Positions 1 to 11,420 of a stretch of 64,000 bases of DNA are shown piece after piece. The stretch lies in contig CM059621.1 in the NCBI GenBank assembly GCA_030435675.1, forward strand, positions 2,480,001 through 2,544,000. Direction: 5' to 3'. This DNA comes from Steinernema hermaphroditum. Taxonomy: Eukaryota > Nematoda > Chromadorea > Rhabditida > Steinernematidae. Position numbers and translations under genes: made by a program. How positions within the stretch are numbered: the stretch's first letter is position 1; each line of letters begins with the position of its first letter. Below the pieces are notes generated by a model. The model was not told the origin of the DNA. It worked only from the letters and a program-made list of their open reading frames with translations, and made no database searches.

Positions 1-333
1 TCTGAGCAAGCTTCAAAACGACCTTGGAAACGATTTCAGTGCGGTCAGAGATGCATGCGCCAACAGCGCCGCTAACCTTTTCGGTCCGGTTATTGCCGAT
101 GTGGGGCAGAATTTCATTTGCTAAATAATCGCCATGTGTTTCAGGTGTCACAGTACTGCGGCCAGGGAATCCCGGCCGTCATCGCCGAAGCGGACAAGTA
201 CGCCAACAACCAGTTCGTCCAGAGCTTCTTTGACACCATGTACCAGGCCGTCGCTAACGTTAACCAGAATGACTGGTCCATCTGTCGCAACGACCTTGCT
301 CAGGCGGTCTTTTTCTCCAACTGGGGATATTAA
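1..333 (+). CDS. Secreted ~175-aa family member P1 (5' truncated by window)
   Basis: Two exons are seen: 1-100 (end of exon 2, reading LSKLQNDLGNDF...) and 145-333 (exon 3, ending ...FFSNWGY and stop), with a 44-bp GT-AG intron at 101-144. The boundaries match those of the intact paralogues at 2467-3083 and 4533-5149: exon 3 is exactly 189 nt in all. Exon 3 carries the conserved QYCGQGIP and WSICRNDL cysteine motifs. Exon 1 with the signal peptide lies upstream of the window. I do not recognise the family; by its paralogues it is a small exported protein. Confidence 0.8.
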
Positions 334-848
334 CAGTTTGTGTATCCAAGTGAAATCGTTGATACCTTCACAGAATTGAAACATTACGATCTTGCCTTTG
401 GCTTTGAAGAAGCCTTATCGAGTTTGAGCACATATTAAACGAAACGACATTGCTTACTAGACTCCAACCATTACATTAACCAATTGGAAATACTATGTCG
501 CGTAGCGTTGTCGTGAAGGAAAATGACCTTTGTCATCCATGGCGTCTTGTTACGAAGAGCAGCAGACAATTTCCCCAACTGATCGTCGTAAAAAGACGCT
601 GTGAGTGACGCCTCTGTCAAGCACCTTCAAATAGACGCCTTCACGATCCCTCCAACCAAAAAGCATCAACTTCTTTTCGTTGATGTCATTGATCATGAGC
701 AACATCCCTAGCCACTACCACATCAGCGATGCAGCCCACCAAAGCTTGTACGTGATCTATGCCTACTCGGCTATCAATCAGACAAACATGCGTTCATCAC
801 AAACACTTGTAATCATCTGCTAGTTGTTTCCAACACTCAATTTTGCGA
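334..848. other. Intergenic, no gene seen
   Basis: The first ~60 bases resemble the 3' flank of the other secreted-family genes. No further coding or repeat signal is visible up to the TATA-like stretch of the next pseudogene. Confidence 0.5.
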
Positions 849-1575
849 TATAAAAACACGATTCTGCGCTTCAATCAGCATTTTATACTCAACAACGTTA
901 ATCGTTGCAGTACTACTACTCGCTTTGCCGGTTACTAATGGTAAAAATGTGGTTGTCAGTTTCACATACGACTACATCACAAACTTCTTCCAAATGAGTG
1001 AAATCCAAAAGGCGACCTTTAACCAAAGCGGAATCAACTCATAGAGACCACATAGATCGAAACCGCTATCGCCAATCAAACTTGCCAACGAGCCAGCGTT
1101 CAGTAGATCTTTGACAGTAAGAGCCAATTTTTGTGCTCGGCATAGACTTATCTTTTAGACTTCGTCAACACCGTATCGCAGAACATCGGCGGAATGACGG
1201 CTGTCAATGCTGCTGCCATTCTCAGTAAGCTCAAGAACGATCATGGAAACGACTTCACTCCGCTTCGGGACGCAGCGGCCAACTATGCTGCAAGCGTGTT
1301 CAACCCTGTTCTGGCCGATGTAAGAAAGTACTTGAGTGATTCAAACAAAACAAAGCTCTGTAGGTAACCCAGTAGTGTGGAAGTGGAATCCCAGCTGTGC
1401 TCGCCGAGGCGGACAATTAGGCCAGTAGCCAGTTCGTTCAGAGCTTCTTCGACGCAATGTACCAAGCTACCCAAAGTGTTAACCCAAATGACTGGAGCAT
1501 TTGCCGCAACGCCCTTGCTCAAGCGGTCTTTTGCTCGAACTGGGGATACCGACAACGGCAATACTTATGCCGCTC
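849..1575 (+). pseudogene. Secreted-family member P2, decayed
   Basis: A TATAAAAA box at 849-856 and the whole three-exon layout of the secreted family can be followed: signal peptide (LIVAVLLLALPVT), YDYITNFFQMSEIQK, NTVSQNIGGMTAVNAAA, and the C-terminal exon. It is dead by several marks: the start codon reads ACG (895-897), there is an insert near 1,018-1,060, exon 3 has an in-frame TAG at 1418-1420, and the normal stop is lost. Same strand as P1. Confidence 0.75.
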
Positions 1576-2035
1576 ACTACTGTCAGTAGTGTTGAAATAA
1601 AAATGTTGCAATATTGCCCGACGTCACATGAGAACCGTGAATACTCTTCCAGTGAGACCATATACCCCGAGACCGGAGAACACGTTCATCTCTTTATGCC
1701 AGCCGAGGTTGATACGACTCAAATAAGAAACGATAGATACGGGTGGTAACCGAATTAAAGTGCGTAGTAGTAGTGTTGCAACAAACTTGCAGCCACTGGC
1801 CGTTACCGACGGATTACGGCCAATACTGTGCGGTGTTGTCAATATGGACATGTTAATGATCTAATTGTCTACAAAGGCCTGCCTCCCTTTCCACCTGCTA
1901 TACCCCCTGCTATATACCCTGCTATAGCAATCCTTGATCCGAAAGTTACGAATTAGCCGGTAGTGGGGTCCTCAGAGAGTCGACAAACCTCAGGACGACA
2001 TCTCACTCAACCCGATGCCGACTATCATATATACT

Positions 2036-2105
2036 GATTTGTCAGCGGTGGCGGGACCACGGCTTCCGGGTGTCCCAATCCCCTTTGGAAGTCAGATAAC
2101 TCACA
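2036..2105 (+). repeat. Dispersed repeat R1, short copy
   Basis: Shares GCGGTGGYGGGACYACGGCT and the following ~45 bases (fuller copy ends GGAAGCCGG) with a minus-strand copy at about 44,095-44,265 and a diverged copy at 21,240-21,400; a weaker match is at 29,318-29,370. Origin unknown. The rest of 1,576-2,214 shows no gene; 1,890-1,925 has a short CCCTGCTATA repeat. Confidence 0.5.
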
Positions 2106-2214
2106 TGTTTTTTGCACATGGTTCAAGAAAACATTGCAAGAAGTTTATTTCAACGTCGGTGAAATTAGTAGTGAAATTAGGCAACATGATGCGAGACAGC
2201 TGGTTCAGACTTGC

Positions 2215-2466
2215 ACGTTATTTTGGTCACTGACCTAAGAGATCCTTTTGGTTCCCTCTTCCTGGAGTGTTGTAGTGCTTTTTTTAAGTAAAACAACATC
2301 ACGTGTCTCAGATGTCCAATGCAAGATCAACTAGGAAAACGTAAGTTAGCTAAAGAAGAAAATACATTGTCCATTCACGTTTGAAGCAAAACTGCAGCTC
2401 ATTCCAAGTTTATTTCAACGTCGGTGAAATTACTCAACGGTTTCACTCGGATGCACAAACGCGCAG
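2215..2466. repeat. 3' flank duplicated with 4,270-4,532
   Basis: About 250 bp downstream of P3 (minus strand) is nearly identical to 4,270-4,532 downstream of P4, including the stretch beginning GCACGTTATTTTGGTCACTG. With the gene bodies this makes a direct ~870-bp duplication (2,215-3,083 and 4,270-5,149), so P3 and P4 are recent tandem copies. Confidence 0.85.
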
Positions 2467-3083
2467 TTAATAGTTCCAGTTGGAGAAGTAAACCGCATGC
2501 TCAAGGTCGGCGCGACAGATTGACCAGTCATTCGGATTGACGCTAACGACGGCCTGGTACATGGTGTCGAAGAAGCTCTGGATGAACTGGTTGTTGGCGT
2601 AGTTATCCCCTTGGGCGAGCACGGCCGGGATTCCCTGGCCGCAATACTGGTAAACCTACAATTCGTATGATACTGATTGCAATGAATGATGTCAACTCCT
2701 ACATCAGCCAAAACTGGGTCGAACAGATTAACGGCATTCGCTGAAGCCGCTCCCCTGATGGGAGTAAAGTCGTTTCCAAGGTCGTTTTGAAGCTTGCTGA
2801 CAATTCCAGCGGCGTTCACAGCGGTCATTCCACCAATGTTCTGGGATACTGTATTGATGAAGTCTGAAAGAGAAACTGGCGTTGAACACAAATATTGACA
2901 CTTACTGTCGAATATCTGCTGAACAGACGCTCCTTGACAGACTTGGTTGGCGATGGCTGTCTCAATTTTCTGAATTTCGTTGAGTGTGAAGAAGTTGGTT
3001 ATGTATTGGTGTGCGAAGTTAGCCATGGCAGACTGAGCCTGGGTGGCGGGCAGAGCGAGAAGAAGAACTGCGAGGATGTACAT
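2467..3083 (-). CDS. Secreted ~175-aa protein P3, three exons
   Basis: Exons on the minus strand: 2906-3083, 2703-2863, 2467-2655 (178+161+189 nt = 175 aa plus stop); introns are 42 and 47 bp, GT-AG. Residues 1-16 (MYILAVLLLALPATQA) are a clean signal peptide, so the product is exported. The mature chain has three cysteines (NQVCQG, YCGQG, WSICR) and looks helical; no known domain is recognised. The first intron is a multiple of three without a stop, so an unspliced reading frame runs on and masks the splicing. TATA box 39 bp upstream of the ATG. Confidence 0.85.
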
Positions 3084-3121
3084 CGTTGAGTGATGAGTTA
3101 TCGGACTATTGTGTGGTCGAG

Positions 3122-3129
3122 TATTTATA
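3122..3129 (-). promoter_or_regulatory. TATA box of P3
   Basis: TATAAATA on the minus strand, 39-46 bp upstream of the start codon at 3083; same placement as in P4. Confidence 0.7.
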
Positions 3130-4269
3130 GTAGAAGGGTTGGGATACAGGAAATAATTAACAGGTGATTATGTATAGATATTACCTGTGTTCAGCGGCAA
3201 TAACAGTGATTAGTGCCTACGCTCGCATCGTTACCGTAATTCAGGAAATATGTGTTAGTATGACAGTATTGGCCGTTGGCTGTTATGTTATTCTGGCTAA
3301 GACACAAAGAGGGTTTTCTGCTGCTATCATATCCTGCCCACAAGCAATTCGCCATCTGCAAAATCAAACCGAGTGAAAAAAACATATTTCGCTTATGGAA
3401 TTCACCGTGGTACCTTTTTTTGATTTGTTTGTGGAATCTTTAACATTACATGGAGCCACACCCCATATGAATCCATTGCTGTCGTTCCTTTTCTCTTGCT
3501 CTTTGCCGCCATCTTTGCGTTCCTAACTTCGTCGTGAAGTCATCTCGCCTTCAAGCATCAAGTCATTCAGTTCCGCCGCTTCTCCAGCCGGATCACCCTT
3601 CAGTTTGGATCTCCAGTTTGGAGCAGGATGGCCTTTTTTCATGTTCGGTTTAGTTTCCCATAAAGCAGTGATGAGCTTCTAGAGATGTTCTATGTATGCA
3701 ATAGCTGTGATAGTTGCGCCACAGTCCATCACTTCCGAGTGGACGACGGCTTACATACCCTACCGAACACTCCATATCAATTTCTGTTGGTGAACATCAG
3801 GCTTGGAATCAGAATTAGGTGTAGCCGGGCAGTGGGCGCGGCTGATCGTACCCTTGGCGATTCCGAATTGCCAGCTCGCCTCTAAGAGGTCAGTCGTAGC
3901 CTACAGCAACCTGACTGGCGGTCGACCGTCGTCTCCTCTTCTCCCAACCCGTCCCGTTGATAGTCATGTGCTTGCGTATTGCACGCCTCTCTAAATAAAT
4001 ATGGTCTGCATGTGACTCCCCTTGGTGTCTCCCTTAAGGTCTCTCCTCTACAACAACCATAGGAGTCGAACTCTGACGAGAGTGCCGCTAGACTTTTCTC
4101 CGGGAGCGGTTGAAGCACAGTGGTCTTCCTGGCTTTTGGTTTGGCCCTGCAGGATCCACCCTCCGATTTTCAACTTGCAGCCTAATGTGGCAATATGATG
4201 CGAGATAGCTGGGGTTCTGTTTCACCTCCTGGTTAATCTTCGAGCGATTGGTCTCAACACTTGACGAAC
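3130..4269. other. Intergenic; one weak ORF
   Basis: No convincing gene. A 64-aa minus-strand frame (3191-3385) starts with a possible signal peptide and has five cysteines, but has no promoter or paralogue to support it. No repeat is recognised in the rest. Confidence 0.4.
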
Positions 4270-4532
4270 CATCGCCTGCACGTTATTTTGGTCACTGACC
4301 TAAGAGATCCTTTTGGTTCCCTCTTCCTGGAGTGTTGTAGTGCTTTTTTTAAGTCAAGCAACATCACGTGTCTCAGATGTCCAAAGCAAGATAAACTAGG
4401 AAAACGTAAGCTAGATAAAGAAGAAAATACATTGTCCATTCATGTTTGAAGAAAAAACTGCAGCTCATTTCAAGTTTATTTCAACGTCGGTGAAATTACG
4501 CAACGGTTTCACTCGGATGCACAAACTCGCAG

Positions 4533-5149
4533 TTAATATCCCCAGTTGGAGAAGAAGACCGCACGATCAAGGTCGTTGCGACAGATGGACCAGTCATTCT
4601 GGTTGACGCTGACGACGGCCTGGTACATCGTGTCGAAGAAGCTCTGCACAAACTGGTTGTTGGCGTAGTTGTCCGCTTCCGCGATGACAGCTGGGATTCC
4701 CTGGCCGCAATACTGGTACACCTACAATTCGTATGATGTTGAGTGCAATGCATGATCGTGGTTCCTACATCAGCCAAAATTGGGTTGAACAGGTTAGCAG
4801 CGTTTGCTGAAGCCGCTCCTCTGATGGGAGTAAAGTCACCTCCAAGGTCGTTTTGAAGCTTGCTGAGAAGTCCGACAGCGTTTACAGCGGTCATTCCACC
4901 AATGTTCTGGGATACCGTGTTGGCGAAATCTGAAAAAGAAGGCTTGAGTGAGCACTGAGCGCAAGGCTCACTATCGAAGATCTGCTCAACAGAGGCTCCT
5001 TGACAGACTTGGTTGGCGATAGCGGTCTCAATTTTCTGAATTTCGCTGACTTGGAAAAAGTTGGTGATGTATTGGTGAGCGAAGGTAGCGAAGGCAGACT
5101 GAGCCTGGGTAGCGGGCAGAGCCAGGAGGAGAACTGCAAGGATGTACAT
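4533..5149 (-). CDS. Secreted ~175-aa protein P4, three exons
   Basis: Exons 4972-5149, 4769-4929, 4533-4721 (178+161+189 nt, identical sizes to P3); introns 42 and 47 bp. Signal peptide at residues 1-16, then FAHQYITNFFQVSEIQK, NTVSQNIGGMTAVNA, and the C-terminal QYCGQGIP...WSICRND...FFSNWGY. The inverted duplication starts inside exon 1 (about 5,030), so the other arm keeps only the first ~40 codons (61,405-61,524). This copy spans the boundary intact and is therefore the native one. Function unknown. Confidence 0.87.
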
Positions 5150-5187
5150 CTTCGGATAGTAAGTGATTAACGTGGTGTCAAGCGATA

Positions 5188-5195
5188 TATTTATA
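5188..5195 (-). promoter_or_regulatory. TATA box of P4
   Basis: TATAAATA on the minus strand, 39-46 bp before the start codon; it lies within the duplicated arm and is also kept upstream of the truncated copy at 61,405. Confidence 0.7.
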
Positions 5196-5441
5196 GTAAC
5201 AACAGTAAAGGACAGGAAGCAATTAACAAGCGATTATGTGCAGATTTTGTATGTGTCCATCATAACAACCCACGTTTACATAGATCACCCGATGCTAGTA
5301 TCAATTCTAGGATGTTTTTGCGATCTGTACTTCCGGAGTTCGTCACCGATCTCTGGTCATCAAATCGAAGACTTGTGCAACATCAACATGGTTGTGCAAC
5401 ATCTTTTATTAATTATTAACTATGTCTATTTCTTTTTCTCG

Positions 5442-8400
5442 CTACGACAAAAACGAAGGCGACAACACATTACCCATCAGGTAGCTCTCGGTTAAAACAG
5501 GAGGTGATGCCACACTGGGTGACAGGATGGCCCCACCTAGAACTTGCGGTGAGAGCACATCAGGACATAACACCAGTGGACTCAGTATAATCGGGCTGAG
5601 AACGTATGGATTAATTACGTTTGGCGACAGAACGTATGGATTGAGAATGAACGGGGCCATTACTATGGGTGTTAAGATATAAGGTGAAAGAAGATATGGG
5701 GATAAGATGAAAGGCATAGCAACCGCTGGGCTCAATATATACGGACCCAACACAGATGGATTAAGGATGAGTGGACTGAAGATGTTAGGGGAGAGGATAA
5801 CTGGTCCCAGAATGCTGATACCGAAGATCGGGTTGAACATGTACGGCGCCAGGATTACCGGGGCCAGAACTGAAAGCACCTGGAATGCTCGCTTTTCTCT
5901 TTTATGATCTTCATCCGTTTTGTTCGCAGCAATAAGCTCTATTCTCTGCCACAGGCTAGCCTCTCGTTGCGAGACTGTCAGGTTACGGTATTCGCTTATG
6001 TCGAAACCGACGTTTGCAACATTGTCAGGGCCTACGAGTTAGCTTTTTTGTTGGACCACGCATGGTAATATACCGTGATCTTTGCATATTCGTTCCATCT
6101 GATGTGGTTCCATGAAGGTGAAACCTCGTTCCTTGATCTCGTCATGTTGACGATTCGAAAACGATTGCTGTAAGTGTTGAAAAGCAGCACTTAGCCGTTC
6201 TGTAACTTCAAGGATCTCTCCTTTCATTCCTGAAGATGGCAATAGAAGCGAAGAATCAAGAAAACAAAATCTGACCTTTAAAGTTGAGATTATTCAGAAT
6301 TTCGAGCGCCATGTTGACGTTCTTTCGTGCACCCGAAACTTCCATCAACATTTCCATTATACTCTCTCTGTCCTTGTCGTCCATGCCTGTCTTCTCCAAG
6401 ACCTAAATGTTAAATTAATTCCTTCATTTATATTAGTGAAGTTGAATTTAGTCAATAAGGCCCCGCCAGGATACTTGCAGCACTGAATTTTCTCGCAACA
6501 CTCAATCCTTCATGTTCCCCGAACGAGCTACCTTTCCGTAAACCCTCTATGTACTCGTGTATAGTCTCCTGGATTGCGAGCCTTTCTACAAGAGTAGCAA
6601 TTGGTGTCTTGGCATTCTAAAACTGCTATCACAAGCTCAGAGTCTATTGACAATACTCTCAGCGGCTCTGTTAGGGAAAAGTGACCAAAACTATACCGAT
6701 TTTGACAAAACTATACCGATCTTGACAAAACTATACCGATTTTGACAAAACTATACCGATCTTGACAAAACTATACCGACGGGCTACATAAGTTCTTAAA
6801 GGAAGCCAAGAATGGATTGTATATTTAAAGAAAAATGAATACGGTAATCGCCTGCGGCTTCCCCACAACTTAAACTCTAGCTATGAACCTAATCCGGAGC
6901 GTAAGCCAACCCGGGATTTGGCGAAGGACACACAGAATGACAGACTAACTTCGTTTGCCCAAACACCTGTCTATATGCATCCATGTGTCTGTAAAATTCT
7001 CTGTAAAGTGGTGTCTCTAAACAATACTCAATGAACATCGATCGTCATCGATCACAGACTTTGTAGACAGCTTGCGTAGAAAGACTGTCTATTTTTTCAA
7101 AGAGTGAGACATTGGCAGACAGCTTGCTATTGCTTGTCGGTTACTGCACACGCGAATGGATTCAAATGATCATGGTGCCCATTAGTGGTAATCAAGTGTT
7201 AATTGTAACGACCCACCTCCGGTATTGAAGCTATCTGGTCATCCCCCTCGTCTTTGAAGAACGCAAGAATCGATGGTGAAAGTGGCCTTGACTTCGTTTC
7301 TAGTTTATCGGGCATGAGGGGCGCTATTCTCGGACTCATGACGCGAATGTTTCCTTGCTGTCTTGTTCCGTTGTTTTTCTGTTCGGCTACCGATTCAATG
7401 AGATCAAATGCGCTGTCGAGCAAAGTGGCCGGCTGCATCTGTAACAATTCATTGGTTATCGTCATGACCACACAAAAGAAGACGACCTTTTCTTTGGGAG
7501 ATTTCGTCGGCTTATCGTTGCCTAAGATCAAGTCATAAAGTCGATATTTAAAGGCTCTCGTCCCGGGTAGCTGCTTCTTTTCGTCCATGGCGTCCTTGAG
7601 CTTCCGTAGCTCTTTGTAAGTCTTCAGCCAAGCACCAGGTTGATACTTTGTATCGTTGCCTTGTGTCACCCGTGTGATCAGATTCGTCACACGTTGAACG
7701 GGACTTGGCCTTGTGGGGTCTATTAACTTCATGAGCTTCTCCATTTGTATAACTCCAGCCTTCTTTCGACCATATTCGCTTCGCTTTATCCGGGTGCTCT
7801 TTTTTCTCATTTTCATTTTCAAAATTTCCTTTAATTTCTTCGTTGACTTCACTTTTGCTGCTATCACCTTCGGCGATTTGTTGAGTCCACTGCTTTTTTC
7901 CTTTTTAGATTTGGAGTCGAGTTCTGGTTTTTTCGCAAAAGGCGCATTGTGTCGTTCAGTAGGTGAATCTGCGGCGATCTTGATGAACTTCTGCTTTAGC
8001 AACTTTTTGTTTGTCTTCCTGGGTGTATTGGCGATGTGACGTTTACGGGCGTGTACCAGGCATCGCGCACCATAACTGAGATCACCTTGATATTCTATGT
8101 TGTCTAGACAGCGGGCAAATTCTGCTTGGTCTTCTAAAAAAATCGATACATTTACATATGCTATTAACGACGTGATACATTGAGCTTTATGAATAAATAA
8201 TAGCTGCCTTACCAACGTTCATTTTCTGATATAACTCCTTGCCAAGCTGACCCATTAAAGCTTTAATCGAAGTCATGTACCAATGGAAGTGAAGGCGTTG
8301 GACAGCTTCGTATGTTTTCTTGTCCAACCGTGCATTTTCAATGCGAGGGTCGGATGAGATCTGAGCACAGAGGACTGAAACAAAAACATTGAAATACGTC

Positions 8401-8535
8401 GCACCGATCCAGATAGTGGACCGTGCTTTTGATATAGTTATTAATATAAAAAGTCTCACCGTATCCCCGCATAAAAATGCAGACGAATAGCAATAATGTA
8501 ACATTCAAGTGACCGTAGAATACAGACGTTGACAT
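5442..8535 (-). CDS. MLT-10-like moulting-cycle protein, left copy
   Basis: Seven exons (minus): 8460-8535, 8213-8374, 7217-8133, 6479-6616, 6276-6402, 6074-6229, 5442-6031; 721 aa, all junctions GT-AG and in phase. Signal peptide at 1-25 (LNVTLLLFVCIFM). The middle is a long basic, helical region of the DUF644/moulting-cycle type; a KREKR site at about residue 560 precedes ~150 residues of LSPxxLxPxxL repeats (e.g. ILSPNIFSPLILNPSVLGP), the hallmark of nematode MLT-10-like proteins, secreted epidermal proteins linked to moulting. Near-identical copy at 57,990-61,083; one visible difference is VAEQKN here versus VAGQKN. Confidence 0.88.
6686..6779 (+). repeat. 20-bp minisatellite in MLT-10-like intron 3
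   Basis: About five head-to-tail copies of ACTATACCGATTTTGACAAA (alternating T/C at one base) inside the largest intron. Copied unchanged in number at 59,746-59,839. Confidence 0.85.
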
Positions 8536-9238
8536 AAAGAATACAGACAGTGAAAACAACAACACTTAAAGTGAAAATAGACTCGGTTACTAGAAAGTGA
8601 ACCCCATTCAAAGTCGTTAATGGCGGAAGATTGATGACGCCGGTTATAAGGTTGGAAGTAGGATGATACGCCAATGCTGACCCCGTCCTACTCCCCTCCA
8701 TCAAACTACTCGTGCGCGCGATATTCTTCAACACTTAACGAAAGATTAATTGCTATTATCGAAAGTGGTTTACGTTTCGTAATCTGTCCCAAGTTAACTG
8801 AAATCGTCAAAGCAATGAACTTAATAGACAGCATATTTCTAATCTGCCACTTATGATCGAAGCCCAATGCTGGTTGAAGGTGGAGATGTCACCATTGCAG
8901 TAAGCTTCGCTTTCAGTGCAAGGCGGATTGTGGTCGTGTGTTGAGTGCCGTACCAAGCTTTAAATACAATTGTAACGCTTTCAATGGCATGGTTTTTTCT
9001 TGTTAGATCTTGTCTATCGTTCTATGTAAACCTTTATAGGTAGAACATGTGAGTGTTGTTCACTGATGCTCGTGTGCTAAGGCTATAATAATGCATGCGT
9101 ATTTCACAGCTGCTTGCGTCAAAGCAGATAAAAACGAGTGGTTATTTTCGTTCGGATGATGAGTAATCCACTCCACAAGAAGCCGGCCGACATGGAGTTA
9201 TTTAGCTAGCGATATTTGAGCACGGCGCTCCGTCTACA

Positions 9239-9786
9239 ATGCAGCTGGATTCAGGTAGCATCCTCTGACATATATATATATATATTAGGGATGTATCGGA
9301 ACGGAAACCGGAAAGAACCGGAATCAGTCAGAAGGTCCGGGGTTCGAATCCACCCGCGAGCAAAACTTTTTTATTTTCGTATTTCCGTGACATAGCGTTC
9401 TGGAAACTGTTTGATTGTCTGATTCTACGTAAGAAAAATTTAAATTTATGGAAAAACGTGCGGAAAAAGTACATAAAAAAAGTTTGGCCTACGGGCGGAT
9501 TCGAACCCCGGACCTTCTGACTGATTCCGGTTCGTTCCGGTTTCCGTTCCGGTGCATCCCTAATATATATAATAATTAACCGTTTATAGTGGAATCGTAT
9601 CAGCTGGTGATCGTATTGATTTGCATCATTCTGGCAATGGTGGTTATCGGCTTCGCGTTGTTCGTCATTTACACGTCATGGATGGATCGGAGAACAGTAT
9701 GCAAACGCGCAGAATTTCCTGCAAAGCTGCCTTCCTATTTGGAACTTTGCCATTTAAGCAGTAACCGTGTTTTGGTTATTCCATGA
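9239..9786 (+). CDS. Tiny membrane protein T1 (70 aa), MITE in its intron
   Basis: Exon 1 is 9239-9254 (MQLDS plus one base), exon 2 is 9590-9786. The intron (9255-9589) is 335 bp only because a 277-bp MITE sits in it; without the MITE and its target duplication it would be 50 bp, phase 1, like its relatives. The TM helix is at residues 11-33 (LVIVLICIILAMVVIGFALF), followed by WMDRR and a basic tail. No signal peptide, so probably a single-pass protein with a very short N-terminus outside. Function unknown. Copy at 56,741-57,288. Confidence 0.75.
9286..9562. mobile_element. hAT-type MITE with tRNA-like B boxes
   Basis: 277 bp with long inverted ends (TAGGGATGYAYCGGAACGGA). Each end carries GGGGTTCGAATCC, a match to the tRNA T-arm/pol III B box, pointing inward. 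It lies in AT repeats that fit an 8-bp duplication (ATATATAT). Further copies at 18,465-18,741 and 56,965-57,241. Non-autonomous. Confidence 0.8.
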
Positions 9787-10550
9787 GTGATATGACTATG
9801 AAAAATGATTGCCTGATATTGATTGTATTGATTTTTCCAGATGTAGAGATGTATTAAGTAACTTCATTATCAAGGCAGTAAAGAAATGTTAGGTGCATAT
9901 AATTCTTCTCTTCTGGCGTCTGCGGTGAGAAAGTGCACCACAAAACAATCGCCGCTGGTTTTTGTCTGAGAAGCACTGCATCCTGCATGTCCTACAGGTC
10001 GGTTTACTAGTAGAAGAGTTCCGCAATGGAACCATCCGTGTTCGCCTCAGATCAGACTGAAAATTCGCCTATAAATAAGGCGTTCATTAGTGAACTGTAA
10101 CTCCAAAAGGACAAGTGACGCGTGTGGCATGAAACCGTTCCAGGTGCCCCCCCCCTCGTTTTGCGGGATTTTTGGCGTCCCCTCTTGGATTTCAGGCGCA
10201 AGACCCACGGTATTTTCACAGCTTTATTAGCGAAGGGGACGCCCGAAAACACAGGAAAGGCGGCCTGGATTCCCACCGGAGACGCCTGATACGGTTTTCT
10301 ACCACTAGTTCGAATACACAAACACCCGCACCTCTTTTGTCACAATTGGCTATGGTCATTTGCACGTAAATTTTGGAAGAAGTTCATATGGATTTCCTCT
10401 TAAATCAGTGGTCATCATCCACAACATTCGCATCTGAACACTGACATCGTTGGCTCGTGCGTCAGTCGTGGATTAATAACAGCTTATGGGTACAGGAGCT
10501 ATCCATCGCCGCTGAGATTTCCATTACTCATATATTTCTAGGAAGCAGTC

Positions 10551-10811
10551 ATGCAGTCTCCATTCAGCTATGCTACTTCTGGTAACAATACAGGCTTCAT
10601 ATTGTAATTAACCAACTGTTTAGGACAACCATGTGATGTAACCTTCGTTTTGGGCTGCATTCTCTTCTCAGCTTTAGTGGCCGGCGCTTTCTTCATCATT
10701 TGCATCTTAATTGTTATGAGACGAAATATGGTTGTTTACACAGAACGCACATTACAAAGGTTGCCCATAACTGGAGAAGTATATCGAATCGAAAATTCGC
10801 TTCTTATCTGA
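10551..10811 (+). CDS. Tiny membrane protein T2 (72 aa)
   Basis: Exon 1 10551-10581 (MQSPFSYATS), 42-bp intron, exon 2 10624-10811; phase 1. TM helix at residues 16-41 (CDVTFVLGCILFSALVAGAF), then RRN and a soluble ~30-aa tail ending GEVYRIENSLLI. N-terminus resembles T20 and T21 (SxxATG before the helix), so these three form a subgroup. A TTTCTAG just before the ATG could be a trans-splice acceptor. Copy at 55,716-55,976. Confidence 0.75.
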
Positions 10812-11149
10812 GTGGTGCAGATGGCAGGGATGCCGTAGACAAGGACGAGCCAGTGCTCGAAAAAACACTGTTTACTAAGTGATGTATGTTTGCGTTGTTG
10901 AATCATTCCTTTGCCGAGCGCTGTAATACGTATTTGTTTCGATATATGAATTTTCACTCTGACTGTTTACATCTTTTAACAGAATCTCTGAATGGTGACT
11001 ACTGCGTTACGGAATTGGTATTTCATCTCTAAGAATGCATTAATCCATTTGGGGTTGTGGTGAACACTGGTCTGGTGTAGGATCCAGTATTTGCTGATCC
11101 AGAGAACAATGTCTCACGGTGTCACTTCACGATTTGCACGATTTTTACA

Positions 11150-11420
11150 CGATTTATCTTCCCGAATCAACGGCTACACCGTGGAGGACGTCTCATATAT
11201 GCACAAAGAAGAACAGAGTCACAGTGTGGTCGATGATTTTCTTCTGATTTCGGTGGAGCAGACGAATCCGAACAGAATGCAGCGTTCCCATTAGTTTTCG
11301 CGGGCATCGAAGTCGTGAAGAGCTGATTCCGGAAGTGGCGCGGCGGTGGAGCACAGCCAACGGAGTGGAGAGTCATCTTTGGTCCGGCTGGCGGCGCGGA
11401 CTTCGGAGTTACACCACTTC
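11150..11420. repeat. Dispersed repeat R2
   Basis: Non-coding stretch with the words TGTGCATATATGAGACG (minus strand) and GGCTGGCGGCGCGGA. Related sequence lies at 37,440-37,660, 38,760-38,860 and about 34,880-34,930, and in the right arm at 55,100-55,400. The neighbourhood 11,420-11,700 contains ~226 bp absent from the right arm. No gene is supported across 10,900-12,500. Confidence 0.5.

Noticed and set aside
2430..3083. A single-exon 217-aa reading of the secreted genes P3 and P4
   Set aside because: It reads through two short introns and changes frame at the second; the spliced model is shared by three paralogues and restores the conserved C-terminus.
6686..6779. CRISPR-like array of 20-bp repeats
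   Set aside because: Direct head-to-tail minisatellite without spacers, within an intron of a eukaryotic gene.
7254..8039. Plus-strand hydrophobic ORFs inside the MLT-10-like gene
   Set aside because: Antisense of a lysine-rich coding exon; phenylalanine/leucine richness is a by-product.
9330..9525. tRNA genes at GGGGTTCGAATCC words
   Set aside because: Only the T-arm part is present, in inverted pairs at transposon ends; no A box or acceptor stem can be drawn.
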